From contig CAIUWR010000040.1 of assembly GCA_903902915.1 (NCBI GenBank), forward strand, positions 1 to 64,000: a DNA stretch of 64,000 nucleotides, read 5' to 3'. Below are positions 33,220-42,836 of the stretch, piece after piece. Under the pieces are notes generated by a model, which had not been told where the DNA came from, did no database searches, and worked only from the letters and a program-made list of their open reading frames with translations. The stretch is from an uncultured Hyphomicrobiales bacterium. Lineage in GTDB: Bacteria; Pseudomonadota; Alphaproteobacteria; Rhizobiales; Beijerinckiaceae. Position 1 is the stretch's first letter. Each line of letters opens with the position of its first letter. The position numbers were made by a program, and so were the translations under genes.

Positions 33220-34529
33220 GCGAAACGGTCTGAATCAGAGCGGCCGGCGAAGCGATTCGCCGGCTTCTCGCCGGGGGCCGCCTCCGCCATGCGCTGGTCT
33301 GCGTTCGCGCCGTCCCTCAACCGCAAGGCCTCCTCGCGTTCCGCGATATAAGTTCGCGTCATCGGCACGACGCCCACTTTCTTCACCAATTGAAACTGGC
33401 AGTTCACATGTTGCCCGAGGCGGAAGCAGGCTTCCGATCCTGTCAGATAGAACTCCCACATGCGGCAGAAACGTTCGTCATAGAGGGCGGCCGCTTCCGC
33501 GCGTCGCGCCATGAACCGCTCGCGCCAGGCTTTCAGCGTTTCGGCGTAATGCAATTGCAAGATCTCGACGTCGGTGACCATGAGGCCCGCGCGCTCGATG
33601 GCGGGCAGGGCCTCCGACATGGCGGGAATATAACCGCCGGGAAAGATATGTTTGGTGATCCACGGATTGGTGACGCCCGGGCCATCCGTGCGCGTGATCG
33701 TATGCACCAGCGCCACGCCGTCGTCAGCCAGCAGCTGCGCGACCTTGCGGAAATAATCGTCGAAGAAACCGACGCCCACATGTTCGAACATTCCCACCGA
33801 CACGATGCGGTCGAAGCGACCCTGCGTTTCGCGATAATCCTGCAAGCGAAAGTCCGCCTGCGCTGAGAGGTTTTGCGCTTGCGCGCGGGCCTGCGCCACG
33901 CCCAGCTGTTCGGCTGAAATGGTGACGCCCGTCACCTGCGCGCCGCAGTGGGCGGCCAGATACAGCCCCATGCCGCCCCAGCCGCAGCCGATGTCCAGCG
34001 CGCTGTGGCCGGGCTCGATCAGCAGCTTGGCGGCGATGTGACGTTTCTTGGCGAGCTGGGCCACTTCGAGGCTATCGGCGGGATCCTCGAAATAGGCGCA
34101 CGAATATTGCCGGTCGGCGTCGAGGAAGAGCGCATAGAGCCTTTCGTCGATGTCATAGTGATGGGCGACATTGGCGCGTGCGTGAAGCAGGGTGTTGTTC
34201 TGCTGGATGCGCCGCAGCAACACGCGCGTGCGGGTCAGCAGGCGCAGCCAACGCGCGCCCGCCAGCGTGGCCGTGTTGCGCAGTCCAAGGCTCAGGAGGT
34301 CGAGCAGGTCGCCTCGTGTAATGGTTACGTCGCCCTCCATATAGAGCTCGCCGAGCGCGAGTTCCGGGTCGCGCAGGAAGCGCAGTTCCGCCGCCGCCGT
34401 CCTGAAGCTGATCGCGAGCGTTGGGCCACTCCCGTCTCCAACTGTGAAGGATGGCCCAAAGGCGGGCTCCACGGTCAGGCTTCCCTCCCTGACCAGCCCG
34501 TCCAGACATTTCTCCAGCATTCGCGCCAT
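33216..34529 (-). CDS. cfa: Cyclopropane-fatty-acyl-phospholipid synthase family protein
   Basis: 437 aa SAM-dependent enzyme that methylenates unsaturated membrane acyl chains. The SAM motif is ALDIGCGWGGMGLYLAAH; the active-site region YSCAYFEDP and IVSVGMFEHVGVGFFDDYF are conserved. The N-terminal 130 residues are the usual lipid-binding extension. ATG 34529 (MARMLEKC) is preferred with GGAG upstream; an in-frame Met at 34592 exists. The C-terminus (about the last 50 residues) is polar and low-complexity. The stop codon overlaps that of the ThDP gene on the other strand. Confidence 0.92.
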   Translation of the reverse strand: MARMLEKCLDGLVREGSLTVEPAFGPSFTVGDGSGPTLAISFRTAAAELRFLRDPELALGELYMEGDVTITRGDLLDLLSLGLRNTATLAGARWLRLLTRTRVLLRRIQQNNTLLHARANVAHHYDIDERLYALFLDADRQYSCAYFEDPADSLEVAQLAKKRHIAAKLLIEPGHSALDIGCGWGGMGLYLAAHCGAQVTGVTISAEQLGVAQARAQAQNLSAQADFRLQDYRETQGRFDRIVSVGMFEHVGVGFFDDYFRKVAQLLADDGVALVHTITRTDGPGVTNPWITKHIFPGGYIPAMSEALPAIERAGLMVTDVEILQLHYAETLKAWRERFMARRAEAAALYDERFCRMWEFYLTGSEACFRLGQHVNCQFQLVKKVGVVPMTRTYIAEREEALRLRDGANADQRMAEAAPGEKPANRFAGRSDSDRFA

Positions 34530-34638
34530 AACCGCTCCGCTTGCGTTGCGAGCGGCCCGCAGCAGGGCGGACCGGATCGCGAGAGGGTGCATTCAACGTC
34601 ATCCCCAACATTTGGTGGGGGCCTTCGCGTTCCCTCCG

Positions 34639-34664
34639 GGAACCTTGTCCGCCCGCGCGCGGTT
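34639..34664 (+). promoter_or_regulatory. Possible EcfG-type stress promoter for the Gly-rich protein
   Basis: GGAAC (34639-34643) and GGTT (34661-34664) are 17 bases apart; the EcfG consensus is GGAAC-N16/17-CGTT, so the -10 has one mismatch. It lies 77 bases before the start codon. GTTCCC-TCC-GGGAAC (34629-34643) overlaps it as a small hairpin. Confidence 0.35.
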
Positions 34665-34740
34665 CGGGGAAAGCGCGGCGACGCCCGGATAACGGCCAAG
34701 GTGGCCATTGGTTCAACAGACGCGCATTTGGAGGCTTCAC

Positions 34741-35310
34741 ATGTCCCGACTCGCTCCTATTGCTCTTGGAATTTCGATGGGGTGCAGCGCACTCATCGCC
34801 CTGTCCCTACCCGCCCTCGCGCAACGCGGTGGCCATGGCGGGGGCCATGGGGGGGGCGGGTTCTCGCGCGGAGGCGGCAGCTTTGGCGTGGGACGGTTCG
34901 GCGGCGGCGGCGGCGGCTTCGCCCCGGCCTTCAGCGCATCGCGAGTCGGCATGGTGGGCATGCGGCCGGGCTTCACGCCTCGCCCCGGATTCATTGGGCG
35001 GCCTGGTTTTGCAGGACGGCCGGTGGCCTTCAACCGGTTCAACCGCACAGGCTGGCGCAATCGCGGCTGGTGGGGTCCGGGCGTAGGGCTGGGGCTCGGA
35101 CTTGGACTCGCTTCCGCCCCCTATTGGGGCTGGGATGACTATTATTCCTCGCCCTATATCGGCGTCGGCTTTGACGCCGGGATCGGGGGAATCGGCGGGT
35201 TTTGCTCCACCCCGGTCCTCACCTGCCAGCTTTATGATCTCGCGCCTGTGGGCACCGGCTGTTCCTGCCGGACGCCTGTTGGGCGGGCGCGCGGCGTCGT
35301 TTCTCCTTGA
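34741..35310 (+). CDS. Gly-rich exported protein of unknown function
   Basis: 189 aa with a Sec signal peptide (MSRLAPIALGISMGCSALIA, cleavage after PALAQ). The mature part starts with Gly/His repeats (GGHGGGHGGGG) and then a RPGF-type Gly/Arg/Phe stretch, a small-residue segment VGLGLGLGLAS and a cysteine-containing C-terminus (four Cys). Proteins like this are common in Rhizobiales envelopes, but no function is known to me. It is monocistronic. Confidence 0.75.
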   Translation: MSRLAPIALGISMGCSALIALSLPALAQRGGHGGGHGGGGFSRGGGSFGVGRFGGGGGGFAPAFSASRVGMVGMRPGFTPRPGFIGRPGFAGRPVAFNRFNRTGWRNRGWWGPGVGLGLGLGLASAPYWGWDDYYSSPYIGVGFDAGIGGIGGFCSTPVLTCQLYDLAPVGTGCSCRTPVGRARGVVSP

Positions 35311-35515
35311 ACCGAGCCCTCAAAGCTGACCAAATGGGTCCGTTTTCCCCTCGTTAAGTGATCCAGCGCAAAGACCGCGTCGAGCGGAAGCGGCAGGGTG
35401 AGACCATCCGCCGCCTCCCCGCTCGACGCAGGTTGGTTTATGTGATCACATCCTGACGCAAGTTCGGCAGGAACGAGAGGCCTCCGCACGACGCGGTTCG
35501 GCAGGGAAAACGGAT
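35311..35515 (+). promoter_or_regulatory. hemA leader with long stem-loop and a 12-bp palindrome
   Basis: CGTCGAGCGG (35378-35387) and CCGCTCGACG (35419-35428) are perfect 10-bp complements; inside them GCGGC and GCCGC add a second helix, giving a long hairpin of 51 bases. Next, ATGTGATCACAT (35440-35451) is a perfect palindrome resembling a compact CRP/FNR-type site without the usual spacer. Neither matches a riboswitch I know. They may control haem synthesis. Confidence 0.6.
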
Positions 35516-36811
35516 ATGGATTACGAAGCCATTTTCCATCAGGCGATCGAACGCTTGAAGAGCGAGCGGCGCTATCGGGTCTTTGCGGACCTTGAGCGCG
35601 ACGCGAGCCGCTTTCCCGTCGCCCTGTGGCGCCCCGAAGGGCAGGAAGACCAGCCCCGCGAGGTCGTGATCTGGTGTTCCAACGATTATCTGGGCATGGG
35701 CGGCCATCCGGCCGTTGTGAGCGCGGTGACGCGGGCCGCCGAGCGCCACGGCGCTGGCGCGGGCGGCACCCGGAACATCTCGGGCACCCATCACCCCATC
35801 GTCGAGCTGGAGCAGGAGCTCGCCGATCTGCATGGCAAGGAAGCGGCGCTCGTCTTCACCTCTGGCTGGATCTCCAATCTGGCGGGCATTTCAACGATCG
35901 CGAGCCTGCTGCCTGATTGTCTGATCCTGTCGGACGAGCTGAACCACAATTCCATGATCGAGGGCGTCCGCCGTTCGGGCTGCGAAAAGCAGCTCTGGCG
36001 CCACAATGATCTCGCGCATCTCGAAGAGCTGCTGATCGCCGCCGGTCCCGACCGCGCCAAGCTGATCGTCTGCGAGAGCCTCTATTCCATGGATGGCGAC
36101 ATCGCGCCGGTGGCCGGCATAGCTGACCTCGCCGAAAAATATGGCGCCATGACCTATATCGACGAGGTCCATGCGGTTGGCATGTATGGTCCGCGCGGCG
36201 GCGGCGTCTGCGAGCGCGAAGGCGTGATGAATCGCATCGACGTCATCGAGGGCACCTTGGCGAAAGGTTACGGGACGCTTGGCGGCTATATCGCGGCCAG
36301 CGCCTCCATCATCGATGCGGTGCGCAGCTACGCGCCCTCCTTCATTTTCACCACCGCCCTGCCGCCCACCGTGGCGGCTGGCGCCTGCGCCGCCGTGCGC
36401 CACCTCAAGACCTCCTCGCAGGAGCGCAGCCGCCATCAGCGCATGGCTTTGCTCACCAAGCACGCCCTGCGCGCCGCCGGCCTGCCGGTGATGGAGAATG
36501 CCTCCCATATCGTGCCGGTGATGGTGGGCGACGCCGAGACCTGCAAGAAGGCGAGCGACCTTCTGCTGGAGCGCCACGGCATCTATATCCAGCCGATCAA
36601 CTATCCCACCGTCGCCATCGGCACGGAGCGCCTGCGCATCACCCCGACCCCCCGTCACGAGGAGGTTCATGTGGCTGATCTGGTCGAGGCGCTGGTTGAT
36701 GTGTGGACCACCTTGGGCCTGCCCTTCACGGCCTCGGAGATCATTCCGCTGCGCCGCGCCGAGCCGGAAGCGGTCTGCGTCTATCCCGAAATGAAGCGCG
36801 CAGCGGAGTGA
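35516..36811 (+). CDS. hemA: 5-aminolevulinate synthase
   Basis: PLP enzyme of 431 aa condensing glycine and succinyl-CoA, the committed step of haem synthesis in alphaproteobacteria. Family motifs: [34 protein letters not shown], the PLP Asp in [12 protein letters not shown], and the PLP lysine Lys250 in [13 protein letters not shown]. Full length for the family. The upstream leader is structured. It is flanked by an unrelated membrane protein on the other strand. Confidence 0.97.
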   Translation: MDYEAIFHQAIERLKSERRYRVFADLERDASRFPVALWRPEGQEDQPREVVIWCSNDYLGMGGHPAVVSAVTRAAERHGAGAGGTRNISGTHHPIVELEQELADLHGKEAALVFTSGWISNLAGISTIASLLPDCLILSDELNHNSMIEGVRRSGCEKQLWRHNDLAHLEELLIAAGPDRAKLIVCESLYSMDGDIAPVAGIADLAEKYGAMTYIDEVHAVGMYGPRGGGVCEREGVMNRIDVIEGTLAKGYGTLGGYIAASASIIDAVRSYAPSFIFTTALPPTVAAGACAAVRHLKTSSQERSRHQRMALLTKHALRAAGLPVMENASHIVPVMVGDAETCKKASDLLLERHGIYIQPINYPTVAIGTERLRITPTPRHEEVHVADLVEALVDVWTTLGLPFTASEIIPLRRAEPEAVCVYPEMKRAAE

Positions 36812-36820
36812 TCCGCGCCT

Positions 36821-37888
36821 TCAGGGCTTCTTCGTCAGGAACAGGCGCACCACCACCGGCATGCCGAAGTTGAGCAGGAAGAAGCGCGCCAGATGGTGCG
36901 CAGCCACATAGAAGGGGTCGAAGCCCAGCGCCAGAGCCAGCACGGCCATGGCCTCGAAGCCGCCCGGCGAGAAGGCCAGGAAGGTCGCGCCGAAGGGCAG
37001 CGCCAGCGCCACCGAGGTCACGCCGGCGAAGCCCGCGGCGATGAAGACCGTCAGGGTGATCGAGCCCACGATGACGGGGGACTGGCGCAGGAAGAGCCCC
37101 CAGTCAAAGCCCGCGAAGCGCGATCCGGACCACGCGCCAATCAGGATCTGCCCGCTGATGAGGGCGATCTGCGGCGCGCGTCCGTGGGCGACCTCGAACC
37201 CATGCGAGAGCGCCGAAACGGTCATCGCGCCCAGCAACATGCCGCCCGCCAGCTTGCACCGCGTCAACACATAGCCAAGACAAGCGCCCGCAGCGCATTC
37301 GGCGGCGAACATCAGCCAGCTGTCATCAGGCCGCACGGAGCCGATGGCCAGATGCATGCCGGATTCGGCCACCAGCACCGGCACCAGCGCCATCAGGAAC
37401 AGCACCCGCACCATCTGCACGGCGACGACGCGGGGCGTGTTGGCGTTGGTGGTGGGGATGATCGAAAGAATATAGGCCAGCGCTCCGGGCACGGAGGCGA
37501 GGAGGGCGGTGGAGCGGTTCCAGCCCGCAAATTTTATGCAGATCAGCGTCGAGATGGCCGTCATCACGAAGACGCAGATCATCATGGTGGTCACGCTGGC
37601 GGGATAGGTCGCCACATTGTGCAAGGTCTCCGGCGTCACGGCGGCGCCGATCGACACGCCCGAGACCAGCATGGCCATGAAGCGCAGCGCCTTGCCCAGC
37701 GGCACGATGCTGGCTGGCCGCAGCGAGCCCATGGTCGCCACCGCGATGAGCGAGCCCGACATGGCCCCCGCCGGAATGCCCAGCGACATCAGCGACAGGC
37801 CCCCCACCAGTCCTATGCCCACAGTCGCCAGCTGACGGCTCATGGGCTGTTCGACCAGAAAGACTTTGCTTTTGCTGACAGTGGTCAT
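36821..37888 (-). CDS. AbrB-family membrane protein
   Basis: 355 aa with about ten hydrophobic segments arranged as two similar halves, the AbrB duplication. Typical stretches are LGIPAGAMSGSLIA, ASVPGALAYILSIIPTTNAN and FLAFSPGGFEAMAVLALALG (the conserved PGG motifs of each half). The family is sometimes named after ammonia monooxygenase regulation, but its function is unknown and transport is suspected. A GTCCCC hairpin stands 8 bases before the start codon. Confidence 0.9.
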   Translation of the reverse strand: MTTVSKSKVFLVEQPMSRQLATVGIGLVGGLSLMSLGIPAGAMSGSLIAVATMGSLRPASIVPLGKALRFMAMLVSGVSIGAAVTPETLHNVATYPASVTTMMICVFVMTAISTLICIKFAGWNRSTALLASVPGALAYILSIIPTTNANTPRVVAVQMVRVLFLMALVPVLVAESGMHLAIGSVRPDDSWLMFAAECAAGACLGYVLTRCKLAGGMLLGAMTVSALSHGFEVAHGRAPQIALISGQILIGAWSGSRFAGFDWGLFLRQSPVIVGSITLTVFIAAGFAGVTSVALALPFGATFLAFSPGGFEAMAVLALALGFDPFYVAAHHLARFFLLNFGMPVVVRLFLTKKP

Positions 37889-37896
37889 GAAGTCTC

Positions 37897-37913
37897 GTCC
37901 CCGTCGGGGACGG
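37897..37913. other. 17-base hairpin at the AbrB-family gene start
   Basis: CGTCCCCG and CGGGGACG flank a single T. On the mRNA it would include part of the ribosome binding region (GGGGACGAG) and could limit translation. Confidence 0.6.
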
Positions 37914-37980
37914 GAGTTATCGGGAGGCGCTGCGCGAAGGTCATGCTTTTAACCATGCACCGGGCGAGCCAGCAAGCGCC

Positions 37981-39174
37981 CTAGCTGCGCAGCCACGCCG
38001 CCAGCCGCCCCGCCGCTTCGCTGATCGACGCCGGATCGCGGGCGAAGCAGATGCGCATGAAGCCTTCGCCGCCCGGGCCGAAGGCCGTGCCGGGCGCAAG
38101 GCCCACATTGGCCTCGTCGACGATCCGCAGGGCCGCCGCGCGGCTGTCCGCCAATCCGTCGAAAGCGCAGAAGAGATAAAAGGTACCCACAGGCTGCGCG
38201 AAGCGCGCCCGGCTAGTGGCCGCAAGCGCCCCGCAAAGGGCGTCGCGGCTGGCGCGCAGGCGGGTGCGTTGGCGGGTGAGGACGTCCTCGCCCTGTTCAA
38301 GGGCGGCTATTGCGGCGCGCTGGGTTGGGGTGGCGACGCCCGAGGTGGAATATTGGATCAGGTTCTCGATCATCGGCCCCAGCTGCGCGGGCGCCTCCAG
38401 CCAGCCCACGCGCCAGCCGGTCATGGCCCAGTTTTTCGACAGGGTCTGCACGAAGAGAATGCGGTCGTCCGGCGCGCAGACGTCGTGGAAGGAGGGCGCG
38501 CGGGCGCCCTCGTAGACGATCCGCCCATAGATCTCGTCGGCGATGATCCACAGGCCATGTTTGCGCGCCAGCGCCAGCAGGGATTCCAGCTCGGGCAGGG
38601 TCGCGGTCCAGCCAGTGGGATTGGCGGGGGTGTTGATCACCAGCGCGCGCGTGCGCGGCGTGATCGCGCGGGCGACCCGCTCAGGATCGAGCCGCCAGCG
38701 CAGCCCTGCGCCCAGATCGCTCAAGTCGAGCGCCACGCCCACGGTGCGCGCGCCGCTGATGGTCAACGCCGCCTCGAAATTCGGCCAGGCGGGGGTGGGG
38801 ACGATGACCTCGTCGCCTGGTCCAGCCAGAAGCCGCATGGCGATTTGGAGCGCGTGCATGCCCCCGGTGGTGACGAAGAACTGGTCGGGCGCAAAACTGC
38901 GTCCCGGCCCGCCGTAACAGCGCGTCATATAGGCCGCGATGGCGTCGCGCAGCGCAGGCAGGCCGCGCTGCGCCGTATAGAAGGTCTCCCCCGCCTCGAA
39001 GGAGCGCCTCGCGGCGTCGGCGATGAAGGCGGGCGTCGGCAGATCGCCCTCGCCCACCCAGAGCGGAATCAGCCCCTCGCGTCCCCCGCCATAATTGAAC
39101 AGTTCGACAATGCCGCTCTGTCGCGCCTCGCGCGCCTCGGGGCGGATGGAGTCGATCAATGGAGCGTGGGTCAT
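37981..39174 (-). CDS. Class I/II PLP-dependent aminotransferase
   Basis: 397 aa fold-type I aminotransferase. Motifs: TTGGMHALQIAM, the Asn loop NTPANPTGW, the PLP Asp-Tyr in IIADEIYGRIV, PLP lysine in QTLSKNWAMTGWRVGW, and the C-terminal arginine in FMRICFARDP. It is close to the aspartate/aromatic transaminase group; the amino donor and acceptor are unknown. The start MTHAPLIDS is chosen by homology length; the ribosome binding site is weak and Met at 39207 is possible. It faces away from the hybrid kinase gene. Confidence 0.88.
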   Translation of the reverse strand: MTHAPLIDSIRPEAREARQSGIVELFNYGGGREGLIPLWVGEGDLPTPAFIADAARRSFEAGETFYTAQRGLPALRDAIAAYMTRCYGGPGRSFAPDQFFVTTGGMHALQIAMRLLAGPGDEVIVPTPAWPNFEAALTISGARTVGVALDLSDLGAGLRWRLDPERVARAITPRTRALVINTPANPTGWTATLPELESLLALARKHGLWIIADEIYGRIVYEGARAPSFHDVCAPDDRILFVQTLSKNWAMTGWRVGWLEAPAQLGPMIENLIQYSTSGVATPTQRAAIAALEQGEDVLTRQRTRLRASRDALCGALAATSRARFAQPVGTFYLFCAFDGLADSRAAALRIVDEANVGLAPGTAFGPGGEGFMRICFARDPASISEAAGRLAAWLRS

Positions 39175-39299
39175 GGCTGCGTCCCGGGTGGGAGGGTTTT
39201 CTAACATGATGGCGGCGTGACGCCAGCCAGGAGTTGGGCTGGCCCCGCCTGCCGCGCCAGTGCTAGGTTGTGACAGCAACCGGAAACGCTGGAGCTGCG

Positions 39300-42200
39300 A
39301 TGATCGCCGGATGGGCCGCCGTATTGACCGCCTTGATCTATGTCTGCGCCTTGTTCGCCATCGCCCATTATGGCGAGACCGCGGGGCGGCGGCTGATCGC
39401 CGGGCGGGCGCGCCCTCTCGTCTATGCGATGGCGCTGGGCGTCTATTGCACCTCCTGGACCTTCTTTGGCTCGGTGGGGCTGGCTTCCTACGACGGGTTT
39501 GATTTCCTGCCGATTTACATCGGCCCGATTCTCGTCTTCGCGCTCGGCTATCCGTTGGTTTTACGGATCGTGCAGCTTGCGAAGGCGCAAAACATCACCT
39601 CCATCGCCGATTTCATCGCGGCCCGCTATGGCAAGTCCGAGCAGGTGGCGGCGCTGGTGGCGATCATCGCCCTGATCGGCGCCGTGCCCTATATCGCGCT
39701 TCAACTGAAAGCCATCTCCAGCTCGCTGGCGACGGTGCTCGATTCGCTGGATGCGGGGCGGGCTGTGGTGCATTCCTCCTCCGGCGAGCATGTCTCCATC
39801 GGCGTCGCCGTCGTGCTCGCCTGTTTCGCCATGGCCTTCGGCACCCGGCAGATCACCGCGACCGAGCATAATGATGGGCTGATGATGGCCATCTCGGCGG
39901 AGAGCGTGGTCAAGCTGATCGCCTTTGTCTGCGTTGGCGGCTATGTGACCTGGTGGATGTTTGATGGCGTGGGCGATCTGACTTTTCAGGCGGCGTCCAG
40001 CGATAGCGTGCGCAAGATGCTCTCCGCGCCGCTGGATGTGGCGACCTGGACCACCAACACGCTGTTGTCCGCCTGCGCGATTTTGCTGCTGCCGCGACAA
40101 TTCCATGTGACGGTGGTGGAGAACCGCGACGAACGCGATGTGCGCACCGCCGCATGGCTTTTTCCGCTCTATCTCGTCGCGATCAATATCTTTGTCATTC
40201 CGCTCGCGGTTGCGGGGCTGCTCACCTTTCCCGAGGGCGCGCTTGACCGCGATATGACCGTGCTCGCCTTGCCGCTGTCCGACCACGCCTCCGTGATCGC
40301 GCTGATCGCCTTGCTGGGCGGCCTGTCCGCCGCCACCGCCATGGTCATTGTGGAATGCGTTGCGCTGTCCATCCTGGTCTCGAACGATCTGGCCATGCCG
40401 TTGCTGCTGCGCGGTCAGGGGCGCGGCGATCTCGCGCGCCTGCGCGACACGGGCGCGGTGGTGCTTTTCATCCGCCGCCTCGCCATCGTCGTGATGCTGG
40501 GCGTCGGCTATGTTTATTTCCGCGTGTCCAGCGAGGCGGCGCTGGCCTCCATCGGCCTCTTGTCCTTCGCCGCCATCGCGCAGATCGCCCCGGCCTTTCT
40601 GGGCGGTTTGTTCTGGGCCCGCGCCACCGCGCGCGGCGCCAAGGCGGGGTTGATCTTTGGCACGCTCGTCTGGGCCTATACGCTGCTGTTGCCCTCGCTT
40701 GCGCCCGCCTCCAGCATGATCGAAACCCTTGTCGCGCAAGGTCCGTTGGGCTTGCGATGGCTGCGCCCCACCGCCATGTTCGGCATGGACTTGCCGCCCC
40801 TGGTGCATGGGGTGCTGTTGAGCCTCACGATCAATATGCTTGCCTTCGTCGGCTTCTCCCTGACGCGCCGCGCCACCGCCATCGAACGATTGCAGGCGGA
40901 TGTGTTCGTCGGGCCGAGCGGATCGCCCATCGGCGAGACTTTTCGCCTGTGGCGCACTTCCGCGACGGCGGGCGAACTGGAGACCACCGTGGCGCGCTAT
41001 CTGGGCGCCGAGCAGGCGCGACAGGCCTTCGCGCGTTTCTTCGACGCGCGCGGCGGCGTGGTGCCGCCAACGGTCGAAGCCGACGTGCATCTTCTGCGCT
41101 TCGCCGAACATCAGCTCGCATCCGCCATCGGCGCCGCCTCCTCGCGCCTCGTCTTGTCGCTGCTGCTGCGCGGGCGCGCGGTATCGCGTCAGGCTGCGCT
41201 GAAACTCATCGACGACGCCTCCGCCGCCCTCCAGTATAATCGCGACCTCTTGCAGCATGCGCTGGATTTCGCGCGTCAAGGCATCACCGTCTTCGACAAG
41301 GACATGCGGCTTATCTGCTGGAACCGCGAATTTCGCGAACTCTTCGATTTTCCAGCGGAGCGTCTCAACGCTGGCATGGGGCTTGAGGATATCCTTCGGT
41401 TCAACGCGCAGCGCGGCATCTATGGCCCCGGTCAGACGGAGGATCTTATGGCGATCCGCATCCGTTCGCTGGTGAACGACAGCGAACCGGTCCGCTTGCG
41501 GCTGTCGCCGAGCGACAATGTTCTCGAGATTCGTTCCGCGCGCATGCCCGATGGCGGCCTCGTGACGACCTATACCGACGTGACCGAAACGGTGGAGGCC
41601 GAGGAGGCGCTGGCCGCCACAAATGAGACGCTGGAACAACGTGTGCGTGAGCGCACGGAAGAGCTGGTGCGGCTGAACGCGGAACTCGCCCGCGCAAAGG
41701 CCGAGGCGGATGACGCCAACCTCTCCAAGACGCGGTTTCTGGCGGCGGCGAGCCATGACATCTTGCAGCCGCTGAATGCGGCGCGCCTCTATGCGACCAC
41801 GCTTGTGGAGCGCATCGACAACGATTCAGGCGCGAAGGAAACCGAACTCATCCGCAACATGGACGCATCGCTGGAAGCGGTGGAGGAAATTCTCACAGCC
41901 TTGCTGGATATTTCGCGCCTTGACGCGGGCGCCATGAAGGCGGAGCTCTCCGTGTTCCGCATCGACGATATTCTAGGCCAATTGAAAATTGAACTTACCC
42001 CCCTGGCGCGCGAGCAGGGGCTGCGCATAGATTTCGTCCCCTGTTCGCTCAGCGTGCGCTCGGACCGCCGCCTGCTGCGCCGCCTGCTGCAAAACCTCAT
42101 TTCCAACGCCATCAAATATACGGTGAAGGGCCGCGTGGTTGTGGGCGTGCGCAGACGGGGCGACATGATCGAGGCGCAGGTGCTCGACACCGGGCTTGGA

Positions 42201-42833
42201 ATTCCCGAATCGCAGCAAAAGACGATTTTTCGCGAGTTCGAGCGATTGGCGCAAGCGGCGAAGACAGCGCGCGGTCTTGGACTCGGCCTCTCCATCGTGG
42301 AGCGCATCAGCCGCGTGCTCGATCACAAGATCCGCGTGCGCTCAAGGCCGGGCGAGGGGTCGCTGTTTTCCGTGCTCGTTCCAGTGTCGGCCCAGGTGGC
42401 TGCGGCCCGAAGCGTTGCGGAGGCGCCCTCCGTCCCGCAAACCTTGCTCACGGGCCTCAACGTGCTGACCATCGACAACGAGCCGCGCATTCTGGCTGGC
42501 ATGAACCATTTGCTCAGCGGCTGGGGTTGCGTCGTCGTGGTGGCCGCGGACCTCAGGGAAGCGACCGCCGCGCTGGAGGCGCGCGCGATCACGCCCGACG
42601 TCATCATCGCCGATTATCACCTCGACGACAGCGACGGCGTTTCGACCATCGCCGCTCTGCGCCAGACCTGGGGCGTCGATTTGCTCGCCATTCTGGCCAC
42701 TGCCGATCGGTCGCTTGAAATTCGCGATCTGGCGGCGAGCCATAATATCCGGGTGCTCAACAAGCCGTTGCGGCCCGCCGCCTTGCGCGCCCTGTTGTCG
42801 CAATGGCGCGTGACGCGCGTCGCCGCCGAGTGA
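39300..42833 (+). CDS. Symporter-fused hybrid sensor histidine kinase (CrbS/MxtR-like)
   Basis: 1177 aa. Residues 1-530 are a sodium:solute symporter-like domain with about 13 helices (YCTSWTFFGSVGLASYDGFD, ITSIADFIAARYGKS). A PAS domain (about 650-760), a coiled-coil linker, a HisKA domain with His819 (ASHDILQPLNAARL), an ATPase domain (NLISNAIKYT, GLGLGLSIVERI) and a receiver domain with Asp1105 (IIADYHLDDSDG) follow. The set and order match CrbS/MxtR kinases that sense acetate and control acs and acetate uptake through a LuxR regulator (CrbR/ErdR). Such a regulator is present at 62063. ATG 39300 follows GGAG; GTG 39270 is an alternative. Confidence 0.9.
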   Translation: MIAGWAAVLTALIYVCALFAIAHYGETAGRRLIAGRARPLVYAMALGVYCTSWTFFGSVGLASYDGFDFLPIYIGPILVFALGYPLVLRIVQLAKAQNITSIADFIAARYGKSEQVAALVAIIALIGAVPYIALQLKAISSSLATVLDSLDAGRAVVHSSSGEHVSIGVAVVLACFAMAFGTRQITATEHNDGLMMAISAESVVKLIAFVCVGGYVTWWMFDGVGDLTFQAASSDSVRKMLSAPLDVATWTTNTLLSACAILLLPRQFHVTVVENRDERDVRTAAWLFPLYLVAINIFVIPLAVAGLLTFPEGALDRDMTVLALPLSDHASVIALIALLGGLSAATAMVIVECVALSILVSNDLAMPLLLRGQGRGDLARLRDTGAVVLFIRRLAIVVMLGVGYVYFRVSSEAALASIGLLSFAAIAQIAPAFLGGLFWARATARGAKAGLIFGTLVWAYTLLLPSLAPASSMIETLVAQGPLGLRWLRPTAMFGMDLPPLVHGVLLSLTINMLAFVGFSLTRRATAIERLQADVFVGPSGSPIGETFRLWRTSATAGELETTVARYLGAEQARQAFARFFDARGGVVPPTVEADVHLLRFAEHQLASAIGAASSRLVLSLLLRGRAVSRQAALKLIDDASAALQYNRDLLQHALDFARQGITVFDKDMRLICWNREFRELFDFPAERLNAGMGLEDILRFNAQRGIYGPGQTEDLMAIRIRSLVNDSEPVRLRLSPSDNVLEIRSARMPDGGLVTTYTDVTETVEAEEALAATNETLEQRVRERTEELVRLNAELARAKAEADDANLSKTRFLAAASHDILQPLNAARLYATTLVERIDNDSGAKETELIRNMDASLEAVEEILTALLDISRLDAGAMKAELSVFRIDDILGQLKIELTPLAREQGLRIDFVPCSLSVRSDRRLLRRLLQNLISNAIKYTVKGRVVVGVRRRGDMIEAQVLDTGLGIPESQQKTIFREFERLAQAAKTARGLGLGLSIVERISRVLDHKIRVRSRPGEGSLFSVLVPVSAQVAAARSVAEAPSVPQTLLTGLNVLTIDNEPRILAGMNHLLSGWGCVVVVAADLREATAALEARAITPDVIIADYHLDDSDGVSTIAALRQTWGVDLLAILATADRSLEIRDLAASHNIRVLNKPLRPAALRALLSQWRVTRVAAE

Positions 42834-42836
42834 GGC

